A stretch of DNA of 64,000 nucleotides from Steromphala cineraria. Taxonomy: Eukaryota > Mollusca > Gastropoda > Trochida > Trochidae. Within the stretch, counting starts at the first letter, position 1. Each line of letters opens with the position of its first letter. The stretch is from assembly GCA_916613615.1 (NCBI GenBank), contig OU744732.1, positions 34,371,950 through 34,435,949 of the forward strand, written 5' to 3'. The position numbers and the translations under genes were made by a program. The notes under the pieces were generated by a model. That model did not search any database, was not told the DNA's origin, and was given only the letters and a program-made list of their open reading frames with translations. Below, one piece after another: positions 1 to 10,200 of the stretch.

Positions 1-395
1 TTTTAAATCTGTCTCTTAAAGTCATGTCTTCACAAGGATTGCTATGCAATGGTGATGCCAATACTGATAATTTCTATGCAATGATGGTATAATAAACTTG
101 CATCCGTAAACAATTTGCTCTACGACTTTTTCTCTAGAACCATTAACTCAAGAAATCTAAATTCCTGTCTGGGACTCCCTATATGATGTATCAATCACCG
201 CCATGCTGTCCCTTTAAAAATGTTACACTGCTACACTTGTGTATGACATGCTCTGATTTATTAGAAATATTGTCCTTTGGTAGAAACTAGTGAGGTGACG
301 TGATTTATCGCCACTTTCAAGAGAATTTCATAGAAAACTTGTTTATATGATTATAACTTCTAATTATTATTTGGTCCTAAACGGAAATGACACCA

Positions 396-739
396 AGGGG
401 AAGTAGCACGTTTTTTGAAAATTTTATAATTTGAAATGTTACCTGATAATTGTAAGTTAATGCTAAAGGTATTATTTTGATAGTGTAAACAATCTCATAA
501 CACAAATCAATCATCCATAGACATAGGACAAAGTATTAAGATTCACACAAAATCCATTGGTGGCCATTTTGTGTGAACACCTTTAATTCAGTTTGTGTTA
601 GAAAAGGGAGTCGCATGGCTAAAGCTTACATTATATATTTGAATTGTTACTGCTTCATTTAGTTTAAATACATTGTCTTTCATTTGGAATCATTAATTTT
701 CATTTTCCTGACATCACCTTATATTCCACTACTGCCCCT
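396..739 (+). mobile_element. MITE family A, copy 1 (TTAA-targeting)
   Basis: A non-coding element of about 345 bp. Its ends are GGGGAAGTAGCACG on the left and CTACTGCCCCT on the right, followed by TTAA at 740-743. The middle carries the family hallmark around GGCGGCCATTTTGTGTGAAC, seen in seven or more copies in this window. TTAA targets and a short terminal inverted repeat suggest mobilisation by a piggyBac-like transposase, which is an inference because no transposase is encoded. The right end lies 31 nt upstream of the first lectin exon visible here. Confidence 0.85.
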
Positions 740-774
740 TTAACAACAATACATTACAAAATATAAAATTTCAG

Positions 775-855
775 CGGAAACCATAAAAACAAAGCTCTCA
801 AAAGGACTCCTTGAAGTATCGGATCTAACAAAGCAGTTGCAAAACGTCTCTTTTG
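775..855 (+). CDS. Lectin gene: neck exon 1 visible in window
   Basis: An 81-nt exon between TTTCAG and GTAAGT, with phase 1 on both sides. It encodes about 26 residues of amphipathic helix with leucines spaced as in a coiled coil. Because it is symmetric, it can be gained or lost without a frameshift, which is usual for neck repeats. Confidence 0.65.
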
Positions 856-3800
856 GTAAGTTTGCTGGTTTAAGAGAATATAGACTTTGAATTTTAAAAT
901 CTGTTTTCTTTTAAAATATTATAATTAACCTAGTCTAAATGCTTTTGTTCTTAACTCTCCTGATAAATGAAAAACAATAAGGTAATAACATAGGTCGGTA
1001 TATCTATTGCAATACCATTATTCTTAATGACTAAATGACTTAACAATATCGGCATCAAGTTAAAACATTCAAATCACTTTAAAGAGTTATCAATTAAATT
1101 AAGAAATACTATTTTCATTAGCTTTTCATCTTTGACAGAAGTAAAACAGCTGAACCAATCGCTGGCAGAAAAGAGTGAAGATGAAGAAAAAGGTACTCTA
1201 CATATACGAGGGGCGTTCAATAAGTGTTGCAAGCGGGGCATTGGTGTTTACATAAACAGTGTCAGCTTATATCAGGTGTTACTATAGTCAAAACATAACA
1301 TTGACACATGTCAAAACAATTTCTAGACATAACAATTATTTAGATATAATAGCTGCGCTGACCTAGGGGTCTCCATAATCATGGATTCTCTCAAACATGA
1401 ACAACTCGCTGTGGTCAAGTTCCTTACTAAAGAGGGATGCAAAGCTACAGAAATACATAATCGTATGTGTAATGTGATAGGTAAGGATGCTCCTAACTTT
1501 TCAACAGTTTGTCGCTGGTCTCTTCAGTTCAAGCGGGGCAGGGAGTCCTTAGACGATGACCCACGGTCAGGCAGGCCATCTGAAGTCACCCGACCGGAAG
1601 TTATTTCCGCTATCGAAAGACGAATTTTAGCTGACCGCCGTGTTAAAGTTTCTGAACTATCTTTGGAATTCCATATATCAGTTGTAAGTGTTGAAAAAAT
1701 AATTCATGACCATCTCGGTATGTCCAAGGTATCTGCAAGATCGGTACCCAGAAACCTCACAGCACAAGATCGCCAGAAAAGAACCGAAAGTTGCATGGAG
1801 CTCCTGGATCGGTTTAATGCGGATGAAGCCAGGTTTTTGTCTCGTCTGGTGACAGGTGACGAAACCTGGATCCACCACTGGGACCCGGAAACTAAACTGG
1901 AATCCAAGCAATGGAAGCACCCGAGTTCACCGCCTCCCCTGAAGTTTCGCACTCAACCATCAGCTGGCAAGGTTATGGCGACAATCTTTTGGGATGCAAA
2001 AGGCATATTATTAATTGCTTACTTGCTAACCAAAACTACAATGAATGGTCAATATTATGCCAACCTAATGCAAGAATTGCGAAAGACAATTCGACAGAAA
2101 CGCCTTGGAATGTTGACACGTGGTGTTCTGATTTTGCATGACAACGCTCCAGTCCACAAGTCAAGAGTTGCACAGGCCGCTATATACGTGATTGTGGATT
2201 CGAACAGCTTAACCACCCACCCTACATCCCAGACCTAGCCCCCAGTGACTACTTCCTGTTCAGAAACCTGAAATCCGCCCTACGTGGAAGGCACTTCCGG
2301 GATGACGAAGACGTCAAAGCTGCCACAGAGGCGTGGTTAGGGGGGCAAACGGAAGACTTCTACAAAAGCGGCATCAAAAGTCTTAAAGAGAAATGGAATA
2401 AGTGTATTGAGGTGAAGGGTAACTATATTGAAAAGTAAAAGTAAAAAATTGACTACGCGAGTTGGTTTTATATTGAAGTTGCAACACTTATTGAACGCCC
2501 CTCGTATCTAAGGCGATATTTAGAGGATATCTTTATTTTTTTCACAACTGTCTATAAGCTATTTGTCTTTCGTAGATTTTTGTTGGTGACGAATCCAGAT
2601 TCATAATTTTCAAAAAAGATGGCCTAGTTATAATTTAAATAAGTATATGTCAAAAAACGGCAACGATTAGTCAAAGCCCTCTTTATATATTTATCTGCAA
2701 TTGATGTTTTGCATTATACATTATTATGCATTCTTTAAACAAGATAGTGTAAGGCAACACCATTACAATAAACACTTCCTACTGATTCTTGGATTCAAAC
2801 CCACAACTAAATCCTTGGCTACCAAGGCCCGTATGTTCCGCTACCTTACATTATATCACTCATGAACTAGAAAATTTCAGTACAGATTCTCCTGATGAAA
2901 GGCCCCAGGGATAGTATAGTGCAGAGGGTCGGATCATTTGGCTGTTGGTATTCAACAAGGGTAGTAGAGGCAGTGCGATCCATAATCAATCTCTCAGTAC
3001 AGATTCTCCTGATGAAAGGCCCCAGGAATGGTATAGTGCAGAGGGTCGGATCATTTGGCTATTGGTATTCAACAAGGATAGTAGAGGCAGTGCGATCCAT
3101 AAACGATCTCACGTTGTTCAATATCTAGATACATGTATCCCTTATTCATTGGACATGACGATTGTAACTTGTTATGACATTTTTGAAATTGAGAAAAATC
3201 ATGCTCCTCGCCTCTGTTTTATTGGTTGATGCCCAAAGGCTAATGTTTACTAATATGTTGAGCATTTATTACCACGTTGCAAGTTATAATTAACTATGTC
3301 ACTAAATGGTTACGTCGAAAACATGTATTTATCACCAGAGCTACTGAAAATGACGCGCGCTATATTTAGAATATGACATATATCGTTGGTTCAAAACTTT
3401 AGCTATCAGGCCTGCTTACTCAGTGGATAACGCTTTCGACTTCGGATCATTAGGATCCGGGATCGAATCTCGTCAGATGATCGGAGAGTATTTTGTTTTT
3501 TAGTATCTGTAATACTCCTGTTAATAATTAACCATCATGGCTTCTGAGAAATCAAGCGATGCGCCGATGGCGCCTAGGAGATATCGTTTTGGCAGTACAT
3601 TTTGCACAATATCCTGTCATTGTCAACGCTGTCCCACTGTCTTGAAAATCTAGTATAGTTGTGTTCAGAGATGTAAAATTTTTCTCGGAGATGTGAAAAA
3701 GAGTGACTTTGGATGATAAATAGAATATCACCCTAGTGTCTTTTGATATAAAATAAACAAACACTTGTTGATAAAAGTAAAAAAAAAACTTTCATAAAGT

Positions 3801-5063
3801 CATGTTGATAAATTAATTTTGTGAAATTAACTTTGATTGATTGATCAATACTCGTGCTAATATTAGTGCTGTTACCCAGTGTTGTTACTGTTCACTTATC
3901 ACCCAAATTGGTCGACTAATCACAACCTTCATCTGTGGCATCAACCATCCCTTTTTGAAAGGCTTTTCTTGTTTTCCTTGCATGCAGCTTGTCCTACGAC
4001 CAAAGGCTTCGAGAGAGTGGGCAGAGAAATGTGTATCAAAGTGGTCAATGTCTCCCAAAGCTGGGAAAAAGGAAAGAAAACGTGTGAAGATGATGGGGGA
4101 AAGCTAATAACCTTGCAGAGCGAACAGGAACAGGAGGCTTTAACTGACTATCTTTACAATCATGATGGTAAGTCAGTGAGTGAGTAGGGTTTAGACGGGA
4201 TGTCTACAATGTTTCAGCTACTTGTAACGTAGTGAGGCTACTAAGATAGATAATTGTGTTACTTGTGATGAACTTGCCCAATGCGAACTATCGTATGGTG
4301 ATTATGTTAAGATAGGGGGCGTTAGAAATCATTAATCGTCTGCGCATGCGCAAAATTGAAATGGTCAAATGACAATTTCACAAAGATTTACCAAATATAC
4401 AAACGTTAAAATAGATGTTACCATCGATAAGAGAGTAGAAAAATCAGGGGGAAAAGATTGAAAGGAGAGGGGACAGACGTAAAAATGAAAACAATGAGTT
4501 TTATAGGTGGTTATACTTTTTGTACTTAAAAGCATGACTTTTCGGAGTATTTATTACCTCCTGATTCCTCTGGTGATGGAGTAAGGATATGTTTCATAAG
4601 TCGTTATTTTCATAATGAAGACGTTATAATCCCAGAAAATCTTCAGTTGCCTTTGTATGTTCACTTTCTAAATACCATTCAGAGATTTGATACACTGTTT
4701 AAATAATATTCCAATAAAGGCTCGGTGACAAGCAGGCGTACAAAAGTGCAAATTTAAGTATTTTCTTAAATCTATAAGGTAATTTCCAAATAGAACAATG
4801 ACCCAATCACAAATTGTTTGTTGTTTATAGTCTTCTTATATGTATTATTTTGGATGTTCACAGATTACAAATCCAGATATCGCTACTATGTTGGAATGTA
4901 TCGCAAAACCCACGCGTTCTTCTGGTTGGAGAAAAGTAGTTTTGTAGGAACTTGGCAAAAGAGACCCAGTCGAAAGAGTTCTTTCAAATGCTGCCTTCTG
5001 GGAAAAAATGGATTAAGGAGTACAATTTGTATGATCACGCATCATATCATTTGTAGATATTGA
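775..5063 (+). CDS. C-type lectin-like domain protein with coiled-coil neck (5' end outside window)
   Basis: Four exons join in consistent phase: 775-855, 1139-1192, 3988-4167 and 4864-5063. The first two encode heptad-like, charged helical sequence (E-K-Q-L-N repeats), as in the neck of oligomeric lectins. The last two encode one C-type lectin-like domain of about 125 residues: an opening CP..GF segment, C at the end of the first strand, the SWEKGKKTC helix, GGKLITLQSEQE, then YYVGM in place of the usual YWIGL, a W..W core and the closing cysteine pattern CC...C....C before TGA at 5061. No EPN, QPD or WND calcium-sugar motif is visible, so calcium-dependent sugar binding is doubtful. A signal peptide or membrane anchor would be in exons left of the window. 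A mariner occupies the intron after 1192. AATAAA at 5166 may be the poly(A) signal. The family is clear; the ligand is unknown. Confidence 0.8.
1139..1192 (+). CDS. Lectin gene: neck exon 2
   Basis: A 54-nt phase 1-1 exon between TTTGACAG and GTACTC. It encodes a short charged helix (VKQLNQSLAEKS and following) that continues the coiled coil. The mariner begins 13 nt after its donor site. Confidence 0.6.
1205..2506 (+). mobile_element. mariner-family DNA transposon, full length, inactivated
   Basis: The terminal inverted repeats are CGAGGGGCGTTCAATAAGTG at 1207 and its exact complement ending at 2504; about 25 bp match perfectly. TA is duplicated at both edges (1205-1206 and 2505-2506), as expected for Tc1/mariner. 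The element sits in sense orientation in a lectin-gene intron. Perfect repeat ends suggest a fairly recent insertion, although the transposase is frameshifted. Confidence 0.95.
1381..2438 (+). pseudogene. mariner transposase (D,D34D), frameshifted
   Basis: The first 265 or so codons are open and encode the helix-turn-helix DNA-binding half (KEGCKATEIHNRM, RWSLQFKRGR, then the SGRPSEV linker), followed by the DDE catalytic core with the first aspartate in TGDETWIHHW and the second in LHDNAPVH. A frame change near 2185-2195 makes the reading frame end at 2238. The third catalytic aspartate, in the APSDYFLF motif near 2250, and the C-terminus up to 2438 are in another frame. Normal length for the family is about 345 residues, so only this frameshift separates it from full length. 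It is probably inactive; the repeat ends could still be used by a related active transposase. Confidence 0.93.
2881..3114 (+). repeat. Two-copy 117-bp tandem duplication
   Basis: The segment beginning TACAGATTCTCCTGATGAAA occurs at 2881 and again at 2998 with only a few differences. It lies in a lectin-gene intron, and no gene is evident in it. Confidence 0.85.
3409..3482 (+). repeat. tRNA-Arg-like SINE head or tRNA pseudogene
   Basis: A box A-like stretch (TTACTCAGTGGATAACGC), an anticodon-arm-like GACTTCGGATC with TCG in the loop, and a box B-like GGATCGAATCTCG are in tRNA order and spacing. The acceptor ends do not pair, so this is not a functional tRNA. It resembles the Pol III promoter head of a tRNA-derived SINE; no tail is identified. 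Confidence 0.6.
3988..4167 (+). CDS. Lectin gene: CTLD N-terminal half exon
   Basis: A 180-nt phase 1-1 exon after CATGCAG and before GTAAGT. It encodes the CP..GF start, the first disulphide cysteines and the helix 1/helix 2 region (SWEKGKKTC, GGKLITLQSEQE, EALTDYLYNHD). Confidence 0.85.
4864..5063 (+). CDS. Lectin gene: CTLD C-terminal half exon and stop
   Basis: A 200-nt terminal exon after TTCACAG. It supplies the YYVGM strand, the FFWLEKSSFVGTW segment and the last cysteines, ending C-R-Y-stop at 5061-5063. The long-loop sugar-binding motif is replaced by basic residues (KRPSRKS). Confidence 0.75.
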
Positions 5064-7150
5064 ACTTTGTGGTTAAGGTTTACTTCAATGTCATTTGGCT
5101 TTTTCATTTGACGTATCGTCAATCACATTGTGTTTAGGATCAATGTCAAAACGTCGTTTACACAGAATAAAGAAGTTGTTCATCCAAAAGAATTGTCCTT
5201 ATTGTTCATCACACCAACTTCTAGAATGCCATTCAAAGATGTTAGAAAGCATTGTTCTATTTCAAATTGAGGGTTTTATACTTAATGGAATTGTTCTATT
5301 CCAAATTGACTGTCTTGTCTTTAAAGACATTGTTTATTTCAAATTGACGATTTCCCTAAATGGCATTGTGTTGTTTATTGAATATGTCTTAATGTTCTCT
5401 TGAATATAAAGTTTGAATTTGTCTGTTACTTGATTATAAATCATCAGAGATATCCAACAATAATATGTATTAGGAATTTATCAAAAATTAGCAGAATAAG
5501 CAGATATTTGTATTATTGCCTCTTTAAATCGATAGGTTTGCATTTAGCCAGCATCCTATGAAAACATACAAGGTAAAACGTTTCCACAACTATATATAAC
5601 GAATTTACTCTTTTGAAATAATGAGCTTTTGCAAAGACCTTATATATTGAGAGATATTTTGAGAGAACGCAACTGCCAGCAAATGACATTGCATATGTTG
5701 GTCTTGACGCGTCAATGTTTGAGGCTTAGTATTCCATCACTGAATCGGGATGATATGGGGTTCAACGGGTTTTTCAACAGTATTGCATTAATTCTTAACG
5801 TGGATGAGAGTTGATAGTTCAGGGGTAACGGGATCGACAGGATTAACGATCTGAGGGAAAAAAGAAATGTTCTGTGTAATCTTTGTAATTGATTCCAAAG
5901 TTTGTCACGAATACAAATTTGCGCTTAAACCTTTTTGTCACGAGAATAAGTATTTAATATTAAGTATTTAAAATTGTACACAACCTTTCAGTTACGCTCA
6001 GGAGTTTCCAAGGCTAAAAATTTTATTTCAAATATATAAAAAAATATCTGTCGGAAAATTCAATTGGGAAAAAATGTCGTTCGAAAACTAAAGAAAGTTT
6101 TCTTTCGACAGATTTACATTTAAAATTCTTAACCTTGAAATCATAACTGAAATGCGTGTAACACATTAGGAAATACGGTCGGTTTTACAACGACTCAAAT
6201 TGGACTGGTTTCTATCTGTGAAGCCGACCTGCTTGGCAAAGAAAAACCCAAAAGAAAACGAAAAACTGCATTTTCTCAATAATCCAAATTTATTTAAAGG
6301 ACAAATTAACAATGATAGAAACAAAGCTTTCAAAATATAACATGTCTGTAAATACTGTATAAAACAATACGTTTAATCATGACAAAAAGATTCTGTATAT
6401 GTCTGTAAAATATTTATTAAGCAGAAGACGACTCTAGTCATTCCACTGTAAGCTAGAAATTCTGCCTGTCTAAAGTATATGCATAGTGCGATGGATCTTG
6501 TGAGGTGCACAAAATAACTGGTATTCGTCGAAGCAATTTGCGTGCTATCTTTACATAAGTCAATTCCACAGGGAAGAGAGCTCCACAGAGATGCGGCTGA
6601 TAATTCGCATATGCAGCAGCATCTCCGTGGAATTCTCTCCCTGTGGAATTGAAATCAAGCCCGTCTCTTTGTTCTTTCAAAAAGCAACTAAAAAAACGTC
6701 TTTCTGTGTTACTAGCGACTAAATCTCTCACTACCTGCATTCTGTATATAGTTTTAATTGAATTCCGGAAGCGCTTTGGGCATGTCTTTGTGGGTGATTG
6801 AGTGAGTGAGTGAGTTGGGGATTAACGTGCTGTCAGCAATGTTTCAGCTATTTAACACGTGCCTTGTGACGTGGAAAGGTGCTTTACAAATTGCCTACTA
6901 CTACTACAAAAGGAAACAATATTACAAAATCACCTCAAACCATTTTGATACTCACATTTGTAGTATTTTGACTTTGTATAAAATTTTGTGAATAAATGTG
7001 TAAATCTCATTGACCCACTCTCAAAAAGCACCTCTGAGGAAGTTAACCCTGTTGTTGGCTTGGTACCTTAGTCTGACCTATGATAAAATTTCTGATTGTT
7101 TATGAACTTATAGAGGTCCTCAACAACCTCCTATATATTATTTCTAAACA
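5064..7150. other. Intergenic region between the convergent lectin and ADA2 genes
   Basis: No coding exon is supported here. It contains degenerate 35-40 bp repeats built on ATTGTTCTATTTCAAATTGA (about 5250-5350), an imperfect foldback at about 5987-6160 and a strong hairpin at 6560-6652. The 3' UTRs of both genes probably end in this stretch. Confidence 0.6.
6560..6652. repeat. Hairpin: 35-bp inverted repeat
   Basis: The arms start TCAATTCCACAGGGA and end TCCCTGTGGAATTGA, with a loop of about 24 bp and few mismatches. It is probably a tiny foldback element; no coding role is seen. Confidence 0.8.
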
Positions 7151-7250
7151 TTAGGTTTGTTTGTTCAATATGTCTTGAATGAAAGCGTCCCAGTGACGAT
7201 GCCACACTTCCAGTGTTCGCTCTTTTTCATCGTTCCGCATGGCGCTGTAC
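7151..7250 (-). CDS. ADA2: ADA2 coding exon 9 (last)
   Basis: A 100-nt exon after TTTCATTTCAG. It encodes the C-terminal helix: K-Y-S, then [17 protein letters not shown], and TAA at 7151-7153. It matches the C-terminal KYS...W...W..FI pattern of ADA2. It is too short to stand out as an open frame and is found only by extending past an apparent stop at 7804. Confidence 0.9.
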
Positions 7251-10200
7251 CTGAAATGAAATCATCATCATCATCATCATCATCGTGCCGATCCCTACAG
7301 CGGAGGCTTTCCTGTTGTCCGTTTCAATCACATATAATAATCCGACACCAGTATTGTCTTTCTGTCAGTTTTGCAAGGCAAATCCTACATAGTCTTTTCA
7401 GGGTTTCGGCAAAGACATTTTTGATATTTTAGATCAAGAAATTTTGAATGGTATCCGTTTTGTGACAATGATCAATAATGTTCAGATTTGATGACTTTCA
7501 AGTTAATATCAAAGTTTAAGTAAAGACTTTCGTAAATATATTCAACTAGCAGATTACACAGTATATCCGTGCCCCTTGTTAGTCACCTACGTGATTAAAT
7601 CAAATGAGAAGGCTTTACTTGATACAAACACTTTTTAGCATCGTTGTGTATACAAACAATTAAGATGTACTTCAACTCTATTGTCTGTGATATTGCTATG
7701 AGCTATAAACTTAAAAGGTCTAGACTATTATACTGTTTCATTACCAAAGTACTTGAAATATCACGATTATTGACATTTTCCTGAACTTAACAAATGAAAT
7801 AAATTACTTGATCGAGTTGATGGCAAGTTGCTTCAAGAACCTGAGGTCAGCCCGAGCGCCCCCTAGTGCCATGAAGGCTGCGTAGAAGTCGTGTGAAGAC
7901 GGTAGATTTCCATAGAAGTTGGGGTCATCGGAGCTGACTACTACAGGGTAGTCCTGGGCCAGGAGGGACACAGCTGGGTGGACTCTGAGGTCATTGATCA
8001 GACCGAGGACCTTCAACATAAAGAAGTGTACATTTCTCAAGCACTCAATAATAGTTGATCTCTTTTGGAAAAGCAAGGAGTGATGCAGCCAGGTGGACTC
8101 TGAGGTCATTGATCAAACCGAGGACCTTCAACATAAAGAAGTGTACATTTCTCAAGCCCTTATTAATAGTTGATATCTTTTGGAAAGGCGTGGGAAAGGA
8201 GTGATGCAGCTGGGTGGACTCTGAGGTCATTGATCAGACCGAGGACCTTCAACATAAAGAAGTTTACATTTCTCAAGCCCTCAATAATAGTTGATCTCTT
8301 TTGGAAAGGCAAGGAGTGATGCAGCTGGGTGGACTCTGAGGTCATTGATCAGACCGAGGACCTTCAACATAAAGAAGTGTACATTTCTCAAGCCCTCAAT
8401 AATAGTTGATCTCTTTTGGAAAGGCAAGGAGTGATGCAGCTGGGTGGACTCTGAGGTCATTGATCAGACCGAGGACCTCAAAAAATGATTTGATTTTAGT
8501 TATCAGTTGATCTCCTCTGGAAAGGCTTGGATCAGGAGAAATGCAACTGGGTGAAGTTTGATGTAATTGATATGACATAGAACCTTCAAAGAAGAAGTGT
8601 ACATTTCACAAACACTAATACAATCTTTGAAAGATTTGATATTATTAATCAGCTGATCGCATTTTGAAGGGTTTGGGCAAGGAGACTTATTACTGGGTGG
8701 GCTTTTGGGTGGTTGATAAGACACAGGACCGTCAAAGAAGAAGTGTACATTAATGGATACTCAGAACAGAGTTTTAATCTTTAAATTATTTGTTTACAGT
8801 CATCAGCTTCTCAGAAAAGCCAGGAGATACACTGACCTGGTCATTACTTTGGAATCACTGGCAAGCAGAAAACCAAACGGGGAATTCTGAGGTCATTGAT
8901 TAGACAAAGAAATTTATATATAAGTGTTTATCATTAAACACACAGATCGACAGGTTCAGTAGTAGAGGCCCTGAGTACCATTACATTACAATATGAAATA
9001 TCTTGGTCACGTGGCATAGACAGAAATTTTACAAGGGATTTTAAATTGGACATCAATTGATTTGTGAAAATAGCAACAGATTTGATAAGACCATCATTGC
9101 TGGTATTAAGAAGGTTGTACATTGTTCATGGGGTAACATTATCAATATTTAAATACTTCCTAGTTCCTACGGCAAAAGAAAACTAACAACATATGAATGT
9201 CGTTTTCTAGTTGACCAAAAGAGAAAAAAAAGACGAATCAACTAAGGCATCATTTTCTTTTGTAAACTTTGAATTTGTAAAGCATGAATTGAAACGAAAA
9301 TCCTCAAGAGTGATTTGTCATTGAGAACTCTAATATATTTTTTCTTTTCTATAATTTGTTATATGTAAAGTATGAAGTTTTATTTCCAAAAATTCCTTGA
9401 TTTGTCACTCAGAATCCTTATATAATTTTCCTGTCGAGACATCGATTTGCAACCAGCAGGATATTGTAGCAGGATATCAGGGGATATGTTGTAGCATAAC
9501 GCGGAGACATAAAAGGCTGGTGTAGCAGGATGATTTGCAACGTGAGTAATGACATAGAAATCTGATGAATTTCCTGTTGGAACATGTAACCAACGACAAC
9601 AAAATTGAAAAGATTTGATAACAAGATGTTTCATGCAGTTTACCTGGTTTGATATAGGATTCACCTCCATTGCTATCCCCCTATCCTTGATAAGGGGGAG
9701 GAAAGCTGGGTGTCCATGTATAGCGAACCCATGACCGATTCTTCTTGTGTTTAACAGAATGGCGTCCAACATGTCATAATCAACCGAAGTGCCAATCCAA
9801 TCTGGAAGGTCATTTACATAAAGTTGTTCAGAAAACAATCAACATTAATATGGAAATTAACGGCCGAAGGAACGCGAACGACTTATTTTTGAATTTTGGA
9901 ACTCTTTGTAATTTTCAAGTTTATTCGTGGATGGGGCTGATGAGATCATATCTAGAATACGACCAACACAAGAACCGGCGTTGTCTTTTTTTTGTAGAAT
10001 AAACATTTTGTCTATACAAATATCCACATTCTCTCCCCACAAAGGCAGATCAAGTTATGAAATGTTGATACAGCCTAGTTCTATTAAGTCAAAATCCTTG
10101 GGTTTCGGCAGTTTCCCCTGGCGGAAAAACAATGCATCACAGCCCATTTCAATTTCTTTATCAAATGAAATCATGGAAAATTTGTGATACTTTGTCAAAC

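Noticed and set aside
6453..6740. 95-codon minus-strand frame as a further ADA2 exon
   Set aside because: It reads through the 6560-6652 hairpin, and ADA2 is already complete with a stop at 7151.
8045..8724. Several 60-73 codon frames starting MTSEST or MSYQ
   Set aside because: They are the duplicated exon-8 5' ends plus intron sequence of the tandem array, not separate genes.
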